A stretch of DNA of 16,022 nt from positions 1-16,022 of the forward strand of contig CAYZMH010000078.1 in assembly GCA_964479445.1 (NCBI GenBank), given 5' to 3'. The DNA comes from CAYZMH01 sp964479445 (GTDB lineage: Bacteria; Bacteroidota; Bacteroidia; Bacteroidales; GCA-2748055). The notes under the pieces are model-generated. The model saw only the letters and a program-made list of their open reading frames with translations, had not been told where the DNA came from and did not search any database. Position 1 is the first letter of the stretch, and every line of letters starts with the position of its first letter. Of this stretch, positions 1 through 7,707 are shown piece by piece. The translations under genes and the position numbers were made by a program.

Positions 1-456
1 CATGCCTTTGAACCAACGGTGAGGGCGGAGTACTACGTGATCTCGGAGGGACGCCGCTACGGCTCCTCGGCCCTGTTTAACAAGCGGGGGATGATCAATA
101 ACTACAACCGGGTCTATATCTACGGGTTTGCAGGAGCGGGGGCGCTGATCTGGAAGCCGACCATCAAGGATGAGAATGGCGAGGTGGTAAATGAAGGGGA
201 CCGGCCCGGACTGAATACTAATCTGAAGGCAACGCCCGTTTTCCCTATGGGCATCGGGTTGAAGTATACGATCGATGCGCACTGGACGCTGGGTTTTGAA
301 GTCGGGGGCAGGTTAACGATAACAGATTATATTGATGGATTTTCAACAGAGAACTCGGATTACAATGACAGGTATATCCTTACCAATATTAAAGCGGTTT
401 ACAAGATACGCACCAACAGGAGGGGACGCCCGGTGTTCAACCGTTACTACCGGTAG
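1..456 (+). CDS. Outer-membrane beta-barrel protein, DUF6089-like (C-terminal part)
   Basis: The reading frame is open from the first base, so the N-terminus lies before the window; the stop is TAG at 454-456. The visible 151 codons show alternating hydrophobic and polar residues typical of transmembrane beta strands. They include a YGFAGAG strand, the segment FPMGIGLKYTID and a strand-turn GGRLTITDYIDG. The last resembles the conserved TDYLDD-type region that I associate with the DUF6089 barrel family of Bacteroidota. The protein lines up with the C-terminal half of the next gene (FAGxG, GxGxK, GxExGxRxT, DxxDG, final YKI), so the two look like tandem paralogues. The role is unknown; an outer-membrane location is inferred. 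It sits directly upstream of an envelope-biogenesis cluster, probably in the same transcript. The family call is from memory of conserved patterns. Confidence 0.8.
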   Translation, partial: HAFEPTVRAEYYVISEGRRYGSSALFNKRGMINNYNRVYIYGFAGAGALIWKPTIKDENGEVVNEGDRPGLNTNLKATPVFPMGIGLKYTIDAHWTLGFEVGGRLTITDYIDGFSTENSDYNDRYILTNIKAVYKIRTNRRGRPVFNRYYR

Positions 457-1165
457 GGGAACCCGCGCTTCGGTCTTTGTCATAGGGTTTGTTTTGTGCC
501 TGGGCTTTGCGGTGAGGCCCGCTGATCTGAAGGCGCAGCGCAAGTCGGATATCGGTTTTCTCGCAGGGACGTCCTACTACATGGGGGATATCAATCCGGC
601 GCAGCACTACTACCTGCCCTCGTTAGCCATCGGGCCCATTTTCCGGTACAATTTCGATCAGCGCCACTCCCTGAGGGGCCACGCCGTCTATCATACGCTG
701 GCAGGAAGCGATGCCGATTTTCCGAATCAAATTCGTCCCCAGGGATTGCAGGATTTTCAGGCAAGTTTTGTAGATTTGGCCCTCCAATTTGAGTTTAACT
801 GGTGGCCCTACAAAACCGCGCACCGGAAATCGAAATACAGTCCGTATGTATTTGCCGGACTGGGGTACGCCTACAAACTCAGCGGGAGTCCGGCCGCACA
901 GGGCCACGTCAACATTCCGTTCGGACTCGGGGTGAAGGCGAACCTGGGCAAAAAGCTGAGCGGCGGGATTGAGCTCGGCACCCGCAAGACGTTCAGCGAC
1001 CGGGTGGACGGGGTGGTCAATCCGGGTGAGACCGAGGCATTCGCGCCCTTCGGGAACCGCGACTGGTACATGATAACAGGGGTGTTTGTCACCTACAAGA
1101 TATTCAGATTCAGGGAAGATTGTCCGACTTACGACGATAACAACACGAAAAGAAAGCGACGGTGA
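365..1165 (+). CDS. Outer-membrane beta-barrel protein, DUF6089 family (start uncertain)
   Basis: The mature part is clear: after a hydrophobic stretch ending PADLKAQ comes KSDIGFLAGTSYYMGDINP, a typical N-terminus of DUF6089 proteins that precede uppS in Bacteroidota. Further barrel-like strands follow, including YSPYVFAGLGYAY and IELGTRKTFSDRVDG. The start is a problem. A signal-peptide-like segment (RASVFVIGFVLCLGF) begins near 464, just after the stop of the previous gene, but no ATG or GTG precedes it at a sensible place. In-frame ATGs at 332 and 365 lie 92 bases or more inside the upstream gene and add residues that are only its shadow. TTG at 494 would cut the signal peptide short. I use 365 as the nearest ATG; true translation probably begins around 460-494, or the start was lost to an error. 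The TGA stop abuts uppS. Function is unknown. Confidence 0.8.
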   Translation: MTGISLPILKRFTRYAPTGGDARCSTVTTGRGTRASVFVIGFVLCLGFAVRPADLKAQRKSDIGFLAGTSYYMGDINPAQHYYLPSLAIGPIFRYNFDQRHSLRGHAVYHTLAGSDADFPNQIRPQGLQDFQASFVDLALQFEFNWWPYKTAHRKSKYSPYVFAGLGYAYKLSGSPAAQGHVNIPFGLGVKANLGKKLSGGIELGTRKTFSDRVDGVVNPGETEAFAPFGNRDWYMITGVFVTYKIFRFREDCPTYDDNNTKRKRR

Positions 1166-1167
1166 AC

Positions 1168-1926
1168 ATGGAGTTGAAAGAACAGATAAACAAAGATAAA
1201 TTGCCGCGCCACGTGGCCATCATCATGGATGGCAACGGCCGGTGGGCCACCAAGCAGGGGAATGCCCGCATCTTCGGGCACCAGAACGGGGTGGAATCGG
1301 TACGGCAGGTCACGGAGGCGGCCGGCGAGTTGGGCATCGAATACCTTACCCTGTACGCCTTTTCCACCGAGAACTGGAGAAGGCCCAAACCCGAGGTGGA
1401 CGCGTTGATGGGATTGCTGGTCAACACCATCAAGTTGGAGACCGAGAAACTCAACGAGAACAATGTACGCCTCACGGCGATCGGCCAGATTGATGATATG
1501 CCCGCTTCGGTGCGTGAAGAGCTGAACAGTGCCATCGAGTTGACTTCCGGGAACACCGGACTCAACCTGGTACTGGCCCTGAGCTACAGCGGAAGGTGGG
1601 AGATTGCCGATGCCATGAAACAGATCGCCCGCAAAGTGCAGCAGGGAGAGCTCGATCCCGAAGATATCGATGACTGCGTGGTTGAATCCTTCATGCTTTC
1701 CTCCAACCATCCCGATCCTGAACTGTTGATCCGGACCAGCGGCGAGCGGCGTATCAGTAACTTCATGCTGTGGCAGCTTGCCTATACGGAGCTTTACTTC
1801 ACACCCGTGCTGTGGCCCGATTTCCGGAAAGAGCATTTTTACGAGGCGCTGATCGATTTTCAGCGAAGGGATCGCCGCTTCGGTAAGGTGCGTGAACAGG
1901 CAAGGGCGGTAACGGTAAATAACTAA
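1168..1926 (+). CDS. uppS: Isoprenyl transferase (undecaprenyl-diphosphate synthase)
   Basis: This cytoplasmic or membrane-associated cis-prenyltransferase adds isopentenyl units to farnesyl diphosphate. The product is the C55 lipid carrier used for peptidoglycan and surface polysaccharides. The 252-residue length is normal for the family. The signature HVAIIMDGNGRWA lies at residues 15-27, with the catalytic Asp at about 21. The conserved AFSTENWRRP follows, and RTSGERRISNFMLWQ begins at about residue 189 and contains the diphosphate-binding arginines. I chose ATG 1168. A GTG at 1162 overlaps the stop of the preceding gene by four bases and is a possible alternative, adding two residues. The gene lies six bases before bamA, which indicates one transcript and matches the usual Bacteroidota order. 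All key motifs are present, so it should be active. Confidence 0.97.
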   Translation: MELKEQINKDKLPRHVAIIMDGNGRWATKQGNARIFGHQNGVESVRQVTEAAGELGIEYLTLYAFSTENWRRPKPEVDALMGLLVNTIKLETEKLNENNVRLTAIGQIDDMPASVREELNSAIELTSGNTGLNLVLALSYSGRWEIADAMKQIARKVQQGELDPEDIDDCVVESFMLSSNHPDPELLIRTSGERRISNFMLWQLAYTELYFTPVLWPDFRKEHFYEALIDFQRRDRRFGKVREQARAVTVNN

Positions 1927-1932
1927 GGTTGT

Positions 1933-4440
1933 ATGAGGAACACACTCTTTTTTCTGATATTTTTCAGTGCGATCACTTCATTGTATGCCCAGGAGGAGCA
2001 GGAGCTGCCCCGTTACGACACCATGGAGGTGATGGATTACTCCCGTGCCGGGGAGTATGTCATTGCCGATGTGACCGTCACCGGGGTGAAGTTCATCCAG
2101 GAGGAGGTGCTGGTTAGCCTGTCGGGACTCCAACCCGGGAACACCATCACCCTGCCGGGCGACGACATCACCAAGGTGCTCAAGAAGTTCTGGGAGCAGG
2201 GACTCTTTGCCGATGTGAAGATCACCGCCACGAAATTCGAGGGCGACCGGGTATGGCTCGATATCTACCTGCAGGAGCGTCCGCGTATGTCCAGCCTGGA
2301 GCTGGAGGGGATCGGCCGGTCGGAGTCACAGGATGTGATGGAGAAGATCAACCTCCGCAACGGTCAGCAGGTCACCGACGACGTGCTGAACAACACCCGC
2401 CGGATCATCAAAGACCATTTCATCGACAAGGGCTTTTTGGATACCGAGGTGGAGATCGTCCAGGAAAGGGACACCTCCCGGGTCAACATGGTGGAGCTGC
2501 AGGTCAATATCGACAAGAACGACCGGGTGAAGATCGACGATATCATTTTCCGGGGGAACAGCGTCTTCAAGGACCGCCGGCTGCGGCGCGTGATGAAGGA
2601 GACCAAGAAGGTGAACCTCAATATATTCAAGGCTTCCAAGCTCATAGACAAGAAGCTGGAGGAGGACAAGGCGAAGCTGGTGGAGTTTTACAACGAAAAC
2701 GGGTACCGCGATGCCAAGGTGTTGTCTGACAGCATCGTGCGGTTGCCCGACAAGGACCGCGTGAACCTCTATATCAACCTGGAGGAGGGAGACAAATACT
2801 ACTTCGGCGAAGTCGAGTGGGTGGGCAACACCAGGTACCCCTCGGAGCTGCTCTCGGCCGTGCTGGGAATCGAGAAGGGGGATGTGTTTGACCAGACCAT
2901 CCTGGATGAGCGGTTGTTCATCGACGAAGATGCGGTGAACTCGGTCTACCTGGATAACGGCTATTTGTTCTTTAACGTGGAGCCGGTGGAGGTGAGCGTG
3001 AAGAACGACACCATCGACTACGAGATGCGGATCTATGAAGGGGAGCAGGCGACCATCGACGAGGTGACCATCAAGGGGAACACCAAAACCAACGAGCACG
3101 TGGTGCGGCGAGAGATCCGCACGCGCCCGGGCGACCTGTTTTCCAAAAGCGACATCATCCGGTCGGTGCGCGAGCTCGCCTCGCTGGGGCACTTCGATCC
3201 CGAGCAGATCGAGCCCAACCCGATCCCCAACGCCCAGGAAGGGACGGTGGATCTGGAGTACAACCTGGTGGAGCGTGCCAACGACCAGCTCGAGGTATCG
3301 GGCGGTTACGGTGCCGGCATGCTGATCGCCACGGTGGGGATCCGGTTTTCCAACTTCTCCGCCCGCCGGTTGTTTGATCCGAAGGCCTGGCGCCCGGTAC
3401 CCTCGGGGGACGGTCAGACCTTGAGTCTGCGTGCCCAGACCAACGGGAAGTATTACCAGTCGTACAACTTCTCCTTCGTGGAGCCGTGGTTCGGCGGGAA
3501 GAAGCCCAACTCCTTCTCGGTGTCGCTGTTCCACTCGAAGATCAACCAGAATTACTACAGCTACTTTAACATGGACCAGGATGTGCCCGAGGAGTTCATG
3601 AAGATCACCGGGGCGTCGGTCGGACTGGGCCGTCGGCTGGAGTGGCCCGATGACTTTTTCACGCTCTACAACGAGCTGAGTTTTCAGCGGTACACCCTGA
3701 AGGACTACACCGGCTTCCTGGCGGAGAACGGTACATTTAACAATTTCAGCTTCACCACGAAATTCGGACGCAACTCGGTGGACCAGCCGATCTACCCGCG
3801 GCGCGGCTCCAATTTCAGTCTGAGCCTCCAGCTCACCCCGCCCTATTCGCTGCTGAACGACAACATTGACTACGCGAACGCCATCGACCAGGAGAAGTAC
3901 AAGTGGGTGGAGTACCACCGCTGGATGTTCAAGGCTGACTGGTACAACCGGATCGTGGAGAACCTGGTGCTCTACACGAGGTTGCACTTCGGGTACCTGG
4001 GCATGTACAACGACGATTACGGTCCGTCCCCCTTCGAAGGCTTCGATGTGGGCGGCGACGGACTCTCGGGGTACAACCTGTACGGCCGCGAGACCATTGC
4101 CATGCGCGGGTACGAGAACGGGTCGCTCACCCCGATCTACGAGAACAAGAAATCGGGGAACGTCTACACCAAGTACACCATGGAGTTGCGGTACCCTGTG
4201 TCGCTGAATCCATCGGCCACCATTTTCGTACTGGCCTTTGCCGAGGCGGGCGATGCGTGGTTCAGCATCGAGGATTTCAATCCGTTCATGGCCAAGCGCT
4301 CGGCCGGTATCGGTCTGAGGGCGTTTTTGCCGATGTTCGGACTGCTCGGGGTTGACTGGGCCTGGGGCTTTGACGAGCCGTATCCCGGGGCTGGGGTGAG
4401 TGGGTCGCAGTTTCATTTTACGATTGGCCAACAGTTTTAG
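1933..4440 (+). CDS. bamA: Outer membrane protein assembly factor BamA
   Basis: BamA is the central Omp85-family component that folds and inserts beta-barrel proteins into the outer membrane. The 835-residue product starts with a signal peptide (MRNTLFFLIFFSAITSLYAQ). A string of POTRA domains follows from about residue 37 to 450, recognisable from repeated units such as VTVTGVKFIQEEVL and DEVTIKGNTKTNEHVVRREI. The 16-stranded barrel runs from about 453 to the C-terminal aromatic residue in FTIGQQF. The lid-loop motif, RGY in place of the classical VRGF/Y, is at about residue 725. Length and architecture are normal for Bacteroidota. It follows uppS with a six-base gap. In many relatives ompH/skp genes follow directly; here a repeat and other genes intervene. 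Confidence 0.97.
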   Translation: MRNTLFFLIFFSAITSLYAQEEQELPRYDTMEVMDYSRAGEYVIADVTVTGVKFIQEEVLVSLSGLQPGNTITLPGDDITKVLKKFWEQGLFADVKITATKFEGDRVWLDIYLQERPRMSSLELEGIGRSESQDVMEKINLRNGQQVTDDVLNNTRRIIKDHFIDKGFLDTEVEIVQERDTSRVNMVELQVNIDKNDRVKIDDIIFRGNSVFKDRRLRRVMKETKKVNLNIFKASKLIDKKLEEDKAKLVEFYNENGYRDAKVLSDSIVRLPDKDRVNLYINLEEGDKYYFGEVEWVGNTRYPSELLSAVLGIEKGDVFDQTILDERLFIDEDAVNSVYLDNGYLFFNVEPVEVSVKNDTIDYEMRIYEGEQATIDEVTIKGNTKTNEHVVRREIRTRPGDLFSKSDIIRSVRELASLGHFDPEQIEPNPIPNAQEGTVDLEYNLVERANDQLEVSGGYGAGMLIATVGIRFSNFSARRLFDPKAWRPVPSGDGQTLSLRAQTNGKYYQSYNFSFVEPWFGGKKPNSFSVSLFHSKINQNYYSYFNMDQDVPEEFMKITGASVGLGRRLEWPDDFFTLYNELSFQRYTLKDYTGFLAENGTFNNFSFTTKFGRNSVDQPIYPRRGSNFSLSLQLTPPYSLLNDNIDYANAIDQEKYKWVEYHRWMFKADWYNRIVENLVLYTRLHFGYLGMYNDDYGPSPFEGFDVGGDGLSGYNLYGRETIAMRGYENGSLTPIYENKKSGNVYTKYTMELRYPVSLNPSATIFVLAFAEAGDAWFSIEDFNPFMAKRSAGIGLRAFLPMFGLLGVDWAWGFDEPYPGAGVSGSQFHFTIGQQF

Positions 4441-4560
4441 TTCACGCGGAGGCGCGGTTTGTTGCACGCAGAGGCGCGGAGACGCGGTTATTCTGCAGGA
4501 CGATTTGTTGCACGCAGAGACGCGGAGACGCGGTTATTCTGCAGGACGTTTAGAGGCGCA
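4441..4560. repeat. Dispersed CACGCAGAGGCGCGGAGACG-type repeat, locus 1
   Basis: Immediately after the bamA stop lies a partial copy (from 4442) and two units with a 46-base period starting at about 4461 and 4507. Each contains TTGCACGCAGAG, CGGAGACGCGG and TTATTCTGCAGGACG. The same family recurs after murI at 10513-10687. Sequences with the core ACGCAGAGGCGCAGAGACGC are known as dispersed repeats in many bacterial genomes, where they give spurious ORFs containing HAEAQRRR. I see no coding function and no clear hairpin. Confidence 0.85.
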
Positions 4561-4582
4561 GTAATTACACTTATTTTTTACA

Positions 4583-5215
4583 TTGGGCAAAGGGATCCAA
4601 CAATACTTTGAGCTGGTTGCTATTGCAATCACTGCAGCACTTAAATTTATTATGATGGATTGGTTGCAGTGGAGGGGCGTTTACATTGCCGGCATTTGTA
4701 TATTCTGGTTGGGATATGTCGTTATCCGGATTAGAAACAATAAAGAGCAGCCGGGGTTATGGGGGTTTAGAAGAGAGGGTTTTCGGCCTTCCATGTTTTT
4801 TTTAATCCCCTTTATTGTGATAAGTATCCTGGGTTGTCTGTTATATGCCGGGTTCAATAACAATCTCTTCTTCAGCTGGCGTATCGTGCCCGTGTTAGCC
4901 CTTTACCCGCTCTGGGGGATTATCCAGCAGTTTCTTATGCTGGGAATCATTTCGCAAAACCTGGGCAGATTGGATAGTATGAAGGGGAAGCGGGTTGGTA
5001 TTGTTCTTATTGTTTCAGCACTGTTCAGCCTGATGCATTTCCCCGATTTTTTCCTGGTGCTATTTACGTTTTGCCTGGAGATCCTGTTCATAACGGTGTA
5101 CTTCAAATGGAAAAACCTCTGGGCAATTGGCATGGCTCATGGCTGGATCGCTACCTTTTTACTTTATTATGTATTGGAGCGAAGCCTGTGGCAGGAATTA
5201 TTCTTGCTGAATTAA
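4583..5215 (+). CDS. CPBP-like (Abi/Rce1-type) integral membrane protein, degenerate active site
   Basis: The 210-residue product is strongly hydrophobic, with about six membrane segments (around residues 8-24, 32-49, 70-90, 102-125, 138-170 and 180-198). Its pattern fits CPBP/Rce1-type glutamic intramembrane proteases: a WGIIQQFLMLG helix where EExxxR is usual, FSLMH at 148-152 for motif 2 (FxxxH), and a GMAHGW helix with His186 for motif 3. The motif 1 glutamates are replaced by Gln115-Gln116 and the Arg is missing; the residue four after His186 is Ala. Either this is a QQ-type subfamily or it is not a protease. The start is TTG 4583, chosen because it keeps the first helix whole; ATG 4652 would remove it. 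It lies between bamA and the reverse-strand pair and is clearly more AT-rich than bamA. Family call moderate; activity unknown. Confidence 0.7.
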   Translation: MGKGIQQYFELVAIAITAALKFIMMDWLQWRGVYIAGICIFWLGYVVIRIRNNKEQPGLWGFRREGFRPSMFFLIPFIVISILGCLLYAGFNNNLFFSWRIVPVLALYPLWGIIQQFLMLGIISQNLGRLDSMKGKRVGIVLIVSALFSLMHFPDFFLVLFTFCLEILFITVYFKWKNLWAIGMAHGWIATFLLYYVLERSLWQELFLLN

Positions 5216-5247
5216 ATACTGACTGCAGGGTTACGCCCTTTTCCGCG

Positions 5248-5347
5248 NNNNNNNNNNNNNNNNNNNNNNNNNNNNNNNNNNNNNNNNNNNNNNNNNNNNN
5301 NNNNNNNNNNNNNNNNNNNNNNNNNNNNNNNNNNNNNNNNNNNNNNN
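5248..5347. other. Assembly gap (100 N)
   Basis: Exactly 100 N, a conventional scaffold spacer of unknown true length. The right flank begins within a 50-base tandem array, so the gap probably marks an unresolved repeat. Reading frames drawn across it are meaningless. Confidence 0.98.
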
Positions 5348-5535
5348 TTTACATGCGTACATTGTTCATTTTCAGTCTTTGCCCAACTGCAAACGCGACA
5401 TTTCATGGGGTCATTCCTCATGTTCAGATTTTGTCCGGTAACCTCGTCATTTACATAGGTACATACCTCATGTTCAGATTTTGCCCGGTAACCTCGTCAT
5501 TTACATGGATACATTCCTCATGTTCAGGTTTTGCA
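5348..5535. repeat. 50-bp tandem repeat array
   Basis: The element CCTCATGTTCAG recurs at about 5416, 5466 and 5516, giving an exact 50-base period. TTTTGYCCGGTAACCTCGTC and TTTACAT recur in phase. A degenerate unit (TTTACATGCGTACATTGTTC) starts right at the end of the N gap at 5348, about two periods before the clean units, so the array most likely continues into the gap. The units abut with no unique spacers, so this is a minisatellite and not a CRISPR array. No open frame is maintained. Confidence 0.9.
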
Positions 5536-5554
5536 GGCCTTGAACATTCAGTTT

Positions 5555-5604
5555 GCTTACCAGCCGCTTGCAAAAAAAATCGTTTTCTTCCAGGGACTAA
5601 ATAT
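5555..5604 (+). repeat. Left copy of a ~50-bp imperfect direct repeat flanking the acyltransferase pair
   Basis: This stretch contains TTACCAGCCGCTTGCAAAAA followed by TTTTCTTCCAGGGACTA. It matches 7658-7707 (TTACCAGCCGCTTTCAAAAA, then TTTCTTTCACGGACTA) in the same orientation, with about four-fifths of the bases identical by eye. It overlaps the stop codon of the zinc-ribbon gene. The two copies bracket the reverse-strand gene pair. Confidence 0.7.
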
Positions 5605-6340
5605 GAAAGAAGCGCTTGAGATCAATTTCCTTACTCAGTTTGAAATGTACATAGAATAATACAGCAGCAACCGGTATCATCGATACCGCTGCAATGATGC
5701 TCCAGGATAAAACCACTTCTCCCCGGAAGTAAAGCGAACTGAAAAATTCCACGCAGAGTAAGAAGATTCCCAATGCAATGAACAGCATAGCCAGTACATT
5801 AAATCCCAGCTGATTCGACAGGCGGATGAATAGCAGCACGATCAATAGCAGCACGTAAAACGAGACAAGGATGGGGATCCCCAGTTTTATTCCCCAACCG
5901 CTTTTAACGCCGAATAAGTCAAAAAATAACAGCATGAGCACCAGCGACACCAAACTGACTAGGATGATGAAGAATGGTCTTCTTCGCCACCGGGCAAGGG
6001 ATGAAATAATTGCATAAGCGGCAAGGGATGCCACGAGAACGTACTTGGCCCAATGAAGACTATTGCTGATAACCAGGTTGATCAGGAGGGTGACAACGAT
6101 CCCCGATCCGAGAATGATTCCTGAAATCTGCCAGAACAGTTTTCGTTTCTGCTTGCCGGTAAGGTTTTTAATGGCTCTCAGGATTTTATCCTTACGAACC
6201 GGCTCCTGCGGATCTGACATTTCCTGCGAATCTGACATTTCCTGCGGATCGGGCTTTTCCCCTGCTGCCAGTCCGCATAAAGGACAGAAAGTCATGTCAT
6301 CATCCAATTCGACACCGCAATTTTTGCAAACATTCATCAT
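5597..6340 (-). CDS. Zinc-ribbon multi-pass membrane protein (DUF6320-like)
   Basis: The 247-residue protein begins with a zinc ribbon of two CxxC pairs (Cys5, Cys8, Cys19, Cys22). An acidic linker follows, built from three six-residue units (DPQEMS, DSQEMS, DPQEPV; residues 31-48). After a basic stretch come about six membrane helices (around 69-93, 96-115, 120-142, 152-173, 178-200 and 209-233). It starts inside the end of the upstream acyltransferase gene with an ATGA overlap, which indicates translational coupling. From memory, zinc-ribbon membrane proteins annotated DUF6320 are commonly encoded beside condensation-type 'alcohol acetyltransferase' proteins, and this pair fits. The function is unknown; it may be a membrane partner of the acyltransferase (inference). 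The DUF number is a recollection, not a search result. Confidence 0.75.
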   Translation of the reverse strand: MMNVCKNCGVELDDDMTFCPLCGLAAGEKPDPQEMSDSQEMSDPQEPVRKDKILRAIKNLTGKQKRKLFWQISGIILGSGIVVTLLINLVISNSLHWAKYVLVASLAAYAIISSLARWRRRPFFIILVSLVSLVLMLLFFDLFGVKSGWGIKLGIPILVSFYVLLLIVLLFIRLSNQLGFNVLAMLFIALGIFLLCVEFFSSLYFRGEVVLSWSIIAAVSMIPVAAVLFYVHFKLSKEIDLKRFFHI

Positions 6341-7635
6341 ACATTCTTCTTTTTTGTTACCCGGACACCGATTCCCTGGCTGGTCAGAAACTGAAGGTAC
6401 CTTCGTTCAAAATCGCGGGATTTTGTGATATTTCCAAAACTCATGGCGAGGGTATCCCCATACCCGGCAACACCGCAGTTTATTTTCAGCTTTTTGTTGG
6501 GTGGCGGAGGTGAAATAATAAAATAGTCTATCCTGCCGCTTATTGCCTCAGGGAGCTCCACCCTCCCCAGGTTTGTTACAACCCCGCTGTATTGATCGGC
6601 TCCTTCGGAATAGTATTTAAAATAGAGCACCAGGCTTTTCAGCCAGATGGGGATGCCCCTGACAATGATATTGCGCTCGCCGCCCACATTGCGTGATATA
6701 ATTTTATTGATCAGTTTTTCATCGGTTTCCAGCCTCATCTTGTGGTATACAATTTTTAATATCTCGTTGAAGGTGTATTCTCCCAACCGGAAGTCTATTT
6801 CAGGGATTACAAAAAGAGAGAAATTGCGCAGGGTTTTGGATGGGTAGATATTGCGCAGGTTTACGGGCACCTCTATACGTGCAATTTTTCCTGAACTGCC
6901 GATACCCCTCTTCCTGTGCTCAAAATAAATATCCTGCAGCACCCGGAAATAAACGGCCACCAGGTAATCGGTTATGCTTACTCCTTTTTCCTGAGCTTTT
7001 CGCTTTACCTGCTCCATGGGTAAAATGGCAAAAAGCAGATCAAAGCGGGGTTTCCTTTTTAACGGGAAAGGCAGATGAAAAGCCTTCGGCTGCTTGACTA
7101 TTCGGGGTATGCGCTTTTTAAAAAACCGGTTATAGGCATCTTCATATTCTTCTTTGTCGATATGGGCGTTTAAAAACCTATCTTTTTCATCCATGCCGAT
7201 CAGACCTTTATCCATGAAATAATAGATCAGTAACGTCCTTAAGAATGTCAGTACCCCAAAACCGTCGGTTATGATATGTGAACATTCAATGCTGAGCCGG
7301 TTTTTATGAACCAGGATTCGCAACAACAACCCCTTCTCATTTTTCCTGTCAAACGCCCTGCAGGGCCTGTCGTCATCATGAAAAACCCTGAATGATTCGT
7401 CCGACTCCTCGAGGTAATACCAGAAAAATCCCTGGCGTAAACTTACCCGGAAGTAGGGAAAACGATTTTCTGCCTGTTTGACAGCTCTGAAAAGACAACT
7501 GATCGTAATCCGCTCCTTCAATACGGCCGTTAAGCGAATTACCGTCGTTTGCTCCTTGCTGCGTATAGCGGGAAAGATCTTTGCCGCATTGTCTAGCGGC
7601 ATCCAGAATTTTTCTTTATCCGTCATTGATTTCAT
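6337..7635 (-). CDS. Condensation-domain-like acyltransferase (alcohol acetyltransferase-like)
   Basis: The 432-residue protein belongs by pattern to the CoA-dependent acyltransferase superfamily, which includes NRPS condensation domains, WS/DGAT and alcohol acetyltransferases. The catalytic HxxxDG motif is HIITDG at residues 120-125, preceded by a beta-strand-like RLSIECS. The N-terminal WMPLDNAAKIFP is a phrase I associate with this bacterial group. A later FGNI-type stretch near the C-terminus resembles the usual latch or substrate-tunnel region. There is no signal peptide and no clear transmembrane helix, so it is likely cytosolic. Substrate unknown: lipids, alcohols or polyketide-like products are possible. 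ATG 7635 is used; ATG 7626 is an alternative. It is the first gene of a two-gene transcript overlapping the zinc-ribbon membrane protein by four bases, with a -7-like box about 40 bases upstream. Confidence 0.8.
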   Translation of the reverse strand: MKSMTDKEKFWMPLDNAAKIFPAIRSKEQTTVIRLTAVLKERITISCLFRAVKQAENRFPYFRVSLRQGFFWYYLEESDESFRVFHDDDRPCRAFDRKNEKGLLLRILVHKNRLSIECSHIITDGFGVLTFLRTLLIYYFMDKGLIGMDEKDRFLNAHIDKEEYEDAYNRFFKKRIPRIVKQPKAFHLPFPLKRKPRFDLLFAILPMEQVKRKAQEKGVSITDYLVAVYFRVLQDIYFEHRKRGIGSSGKIARIEVPVNLRNIYPSKTLRNFSLFVIPEIDFRLGEYTFNEILKIVYHKMRLETDEKLINKIISRNVGGERNIIVRGIPIWLKSLVLYFKYYSEGADQYSGVVTNLGRVELPEAISGRIDYFIISPPPPNKKLKINCGVAGYGDTLAMSFGNITKSRDFERRYLQFLTSQGIGVRVTKKKNV

Positions 7636-7657
7636 GGTTCATTGATAACCGATTCCC

Positions 7658-7707
7658 GGGTTACCAGCCGCTTTCAAAAATATACCGGTTTCTTTCACGG
7701 ACTATTC
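7658..7707 (+). repeat. Right copy of the ~50-bp imperfect direct repeat
   Basis: Partner of 5555-5604 in the same orientation. It lies just upstream of the acyltransferase start on the reverse strand and contains that gene's candidate -7 box (7675-7682). One explanation is that the left copy is a relic of a duplicated promoter region; another is insertion of the pair between repeats. Confidence 0.7.
7675..7682 (-). promoter_or_regulatory. Candidate Bacteroidota -7 box for the acyltransferase pair
   Basis: The reverse strand reads TATTTTTG, a full match to TAnnTTTG, about 40 bases before ATG 7635. I see no convincing -33 TTG at the usual distance, so this is a sequence-only prediction. Confidence 0.45.

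Noticed and set aside
2326..4467. 713-codon reverse-strand open frame opposite bamA
   Set aside because: It is a shadow of bamA in GC-rich DNA: His/Val/Gly-rich with no family motif, while the forward frame has a signal peptide, POTRA domains and a barrel.
5400..5535. 50-bp array as a CRISPR array
   Set aside because: Units abut with no unique spacers and no cas genes are present. The same holds for the 16-, 65- and 71-bp arrays.
5071..5619. Forward open frame reading through the first N gap
   Set aside because: The frame exists only because N codons do not stop it, and it passes through a 50-bp minisatellite.
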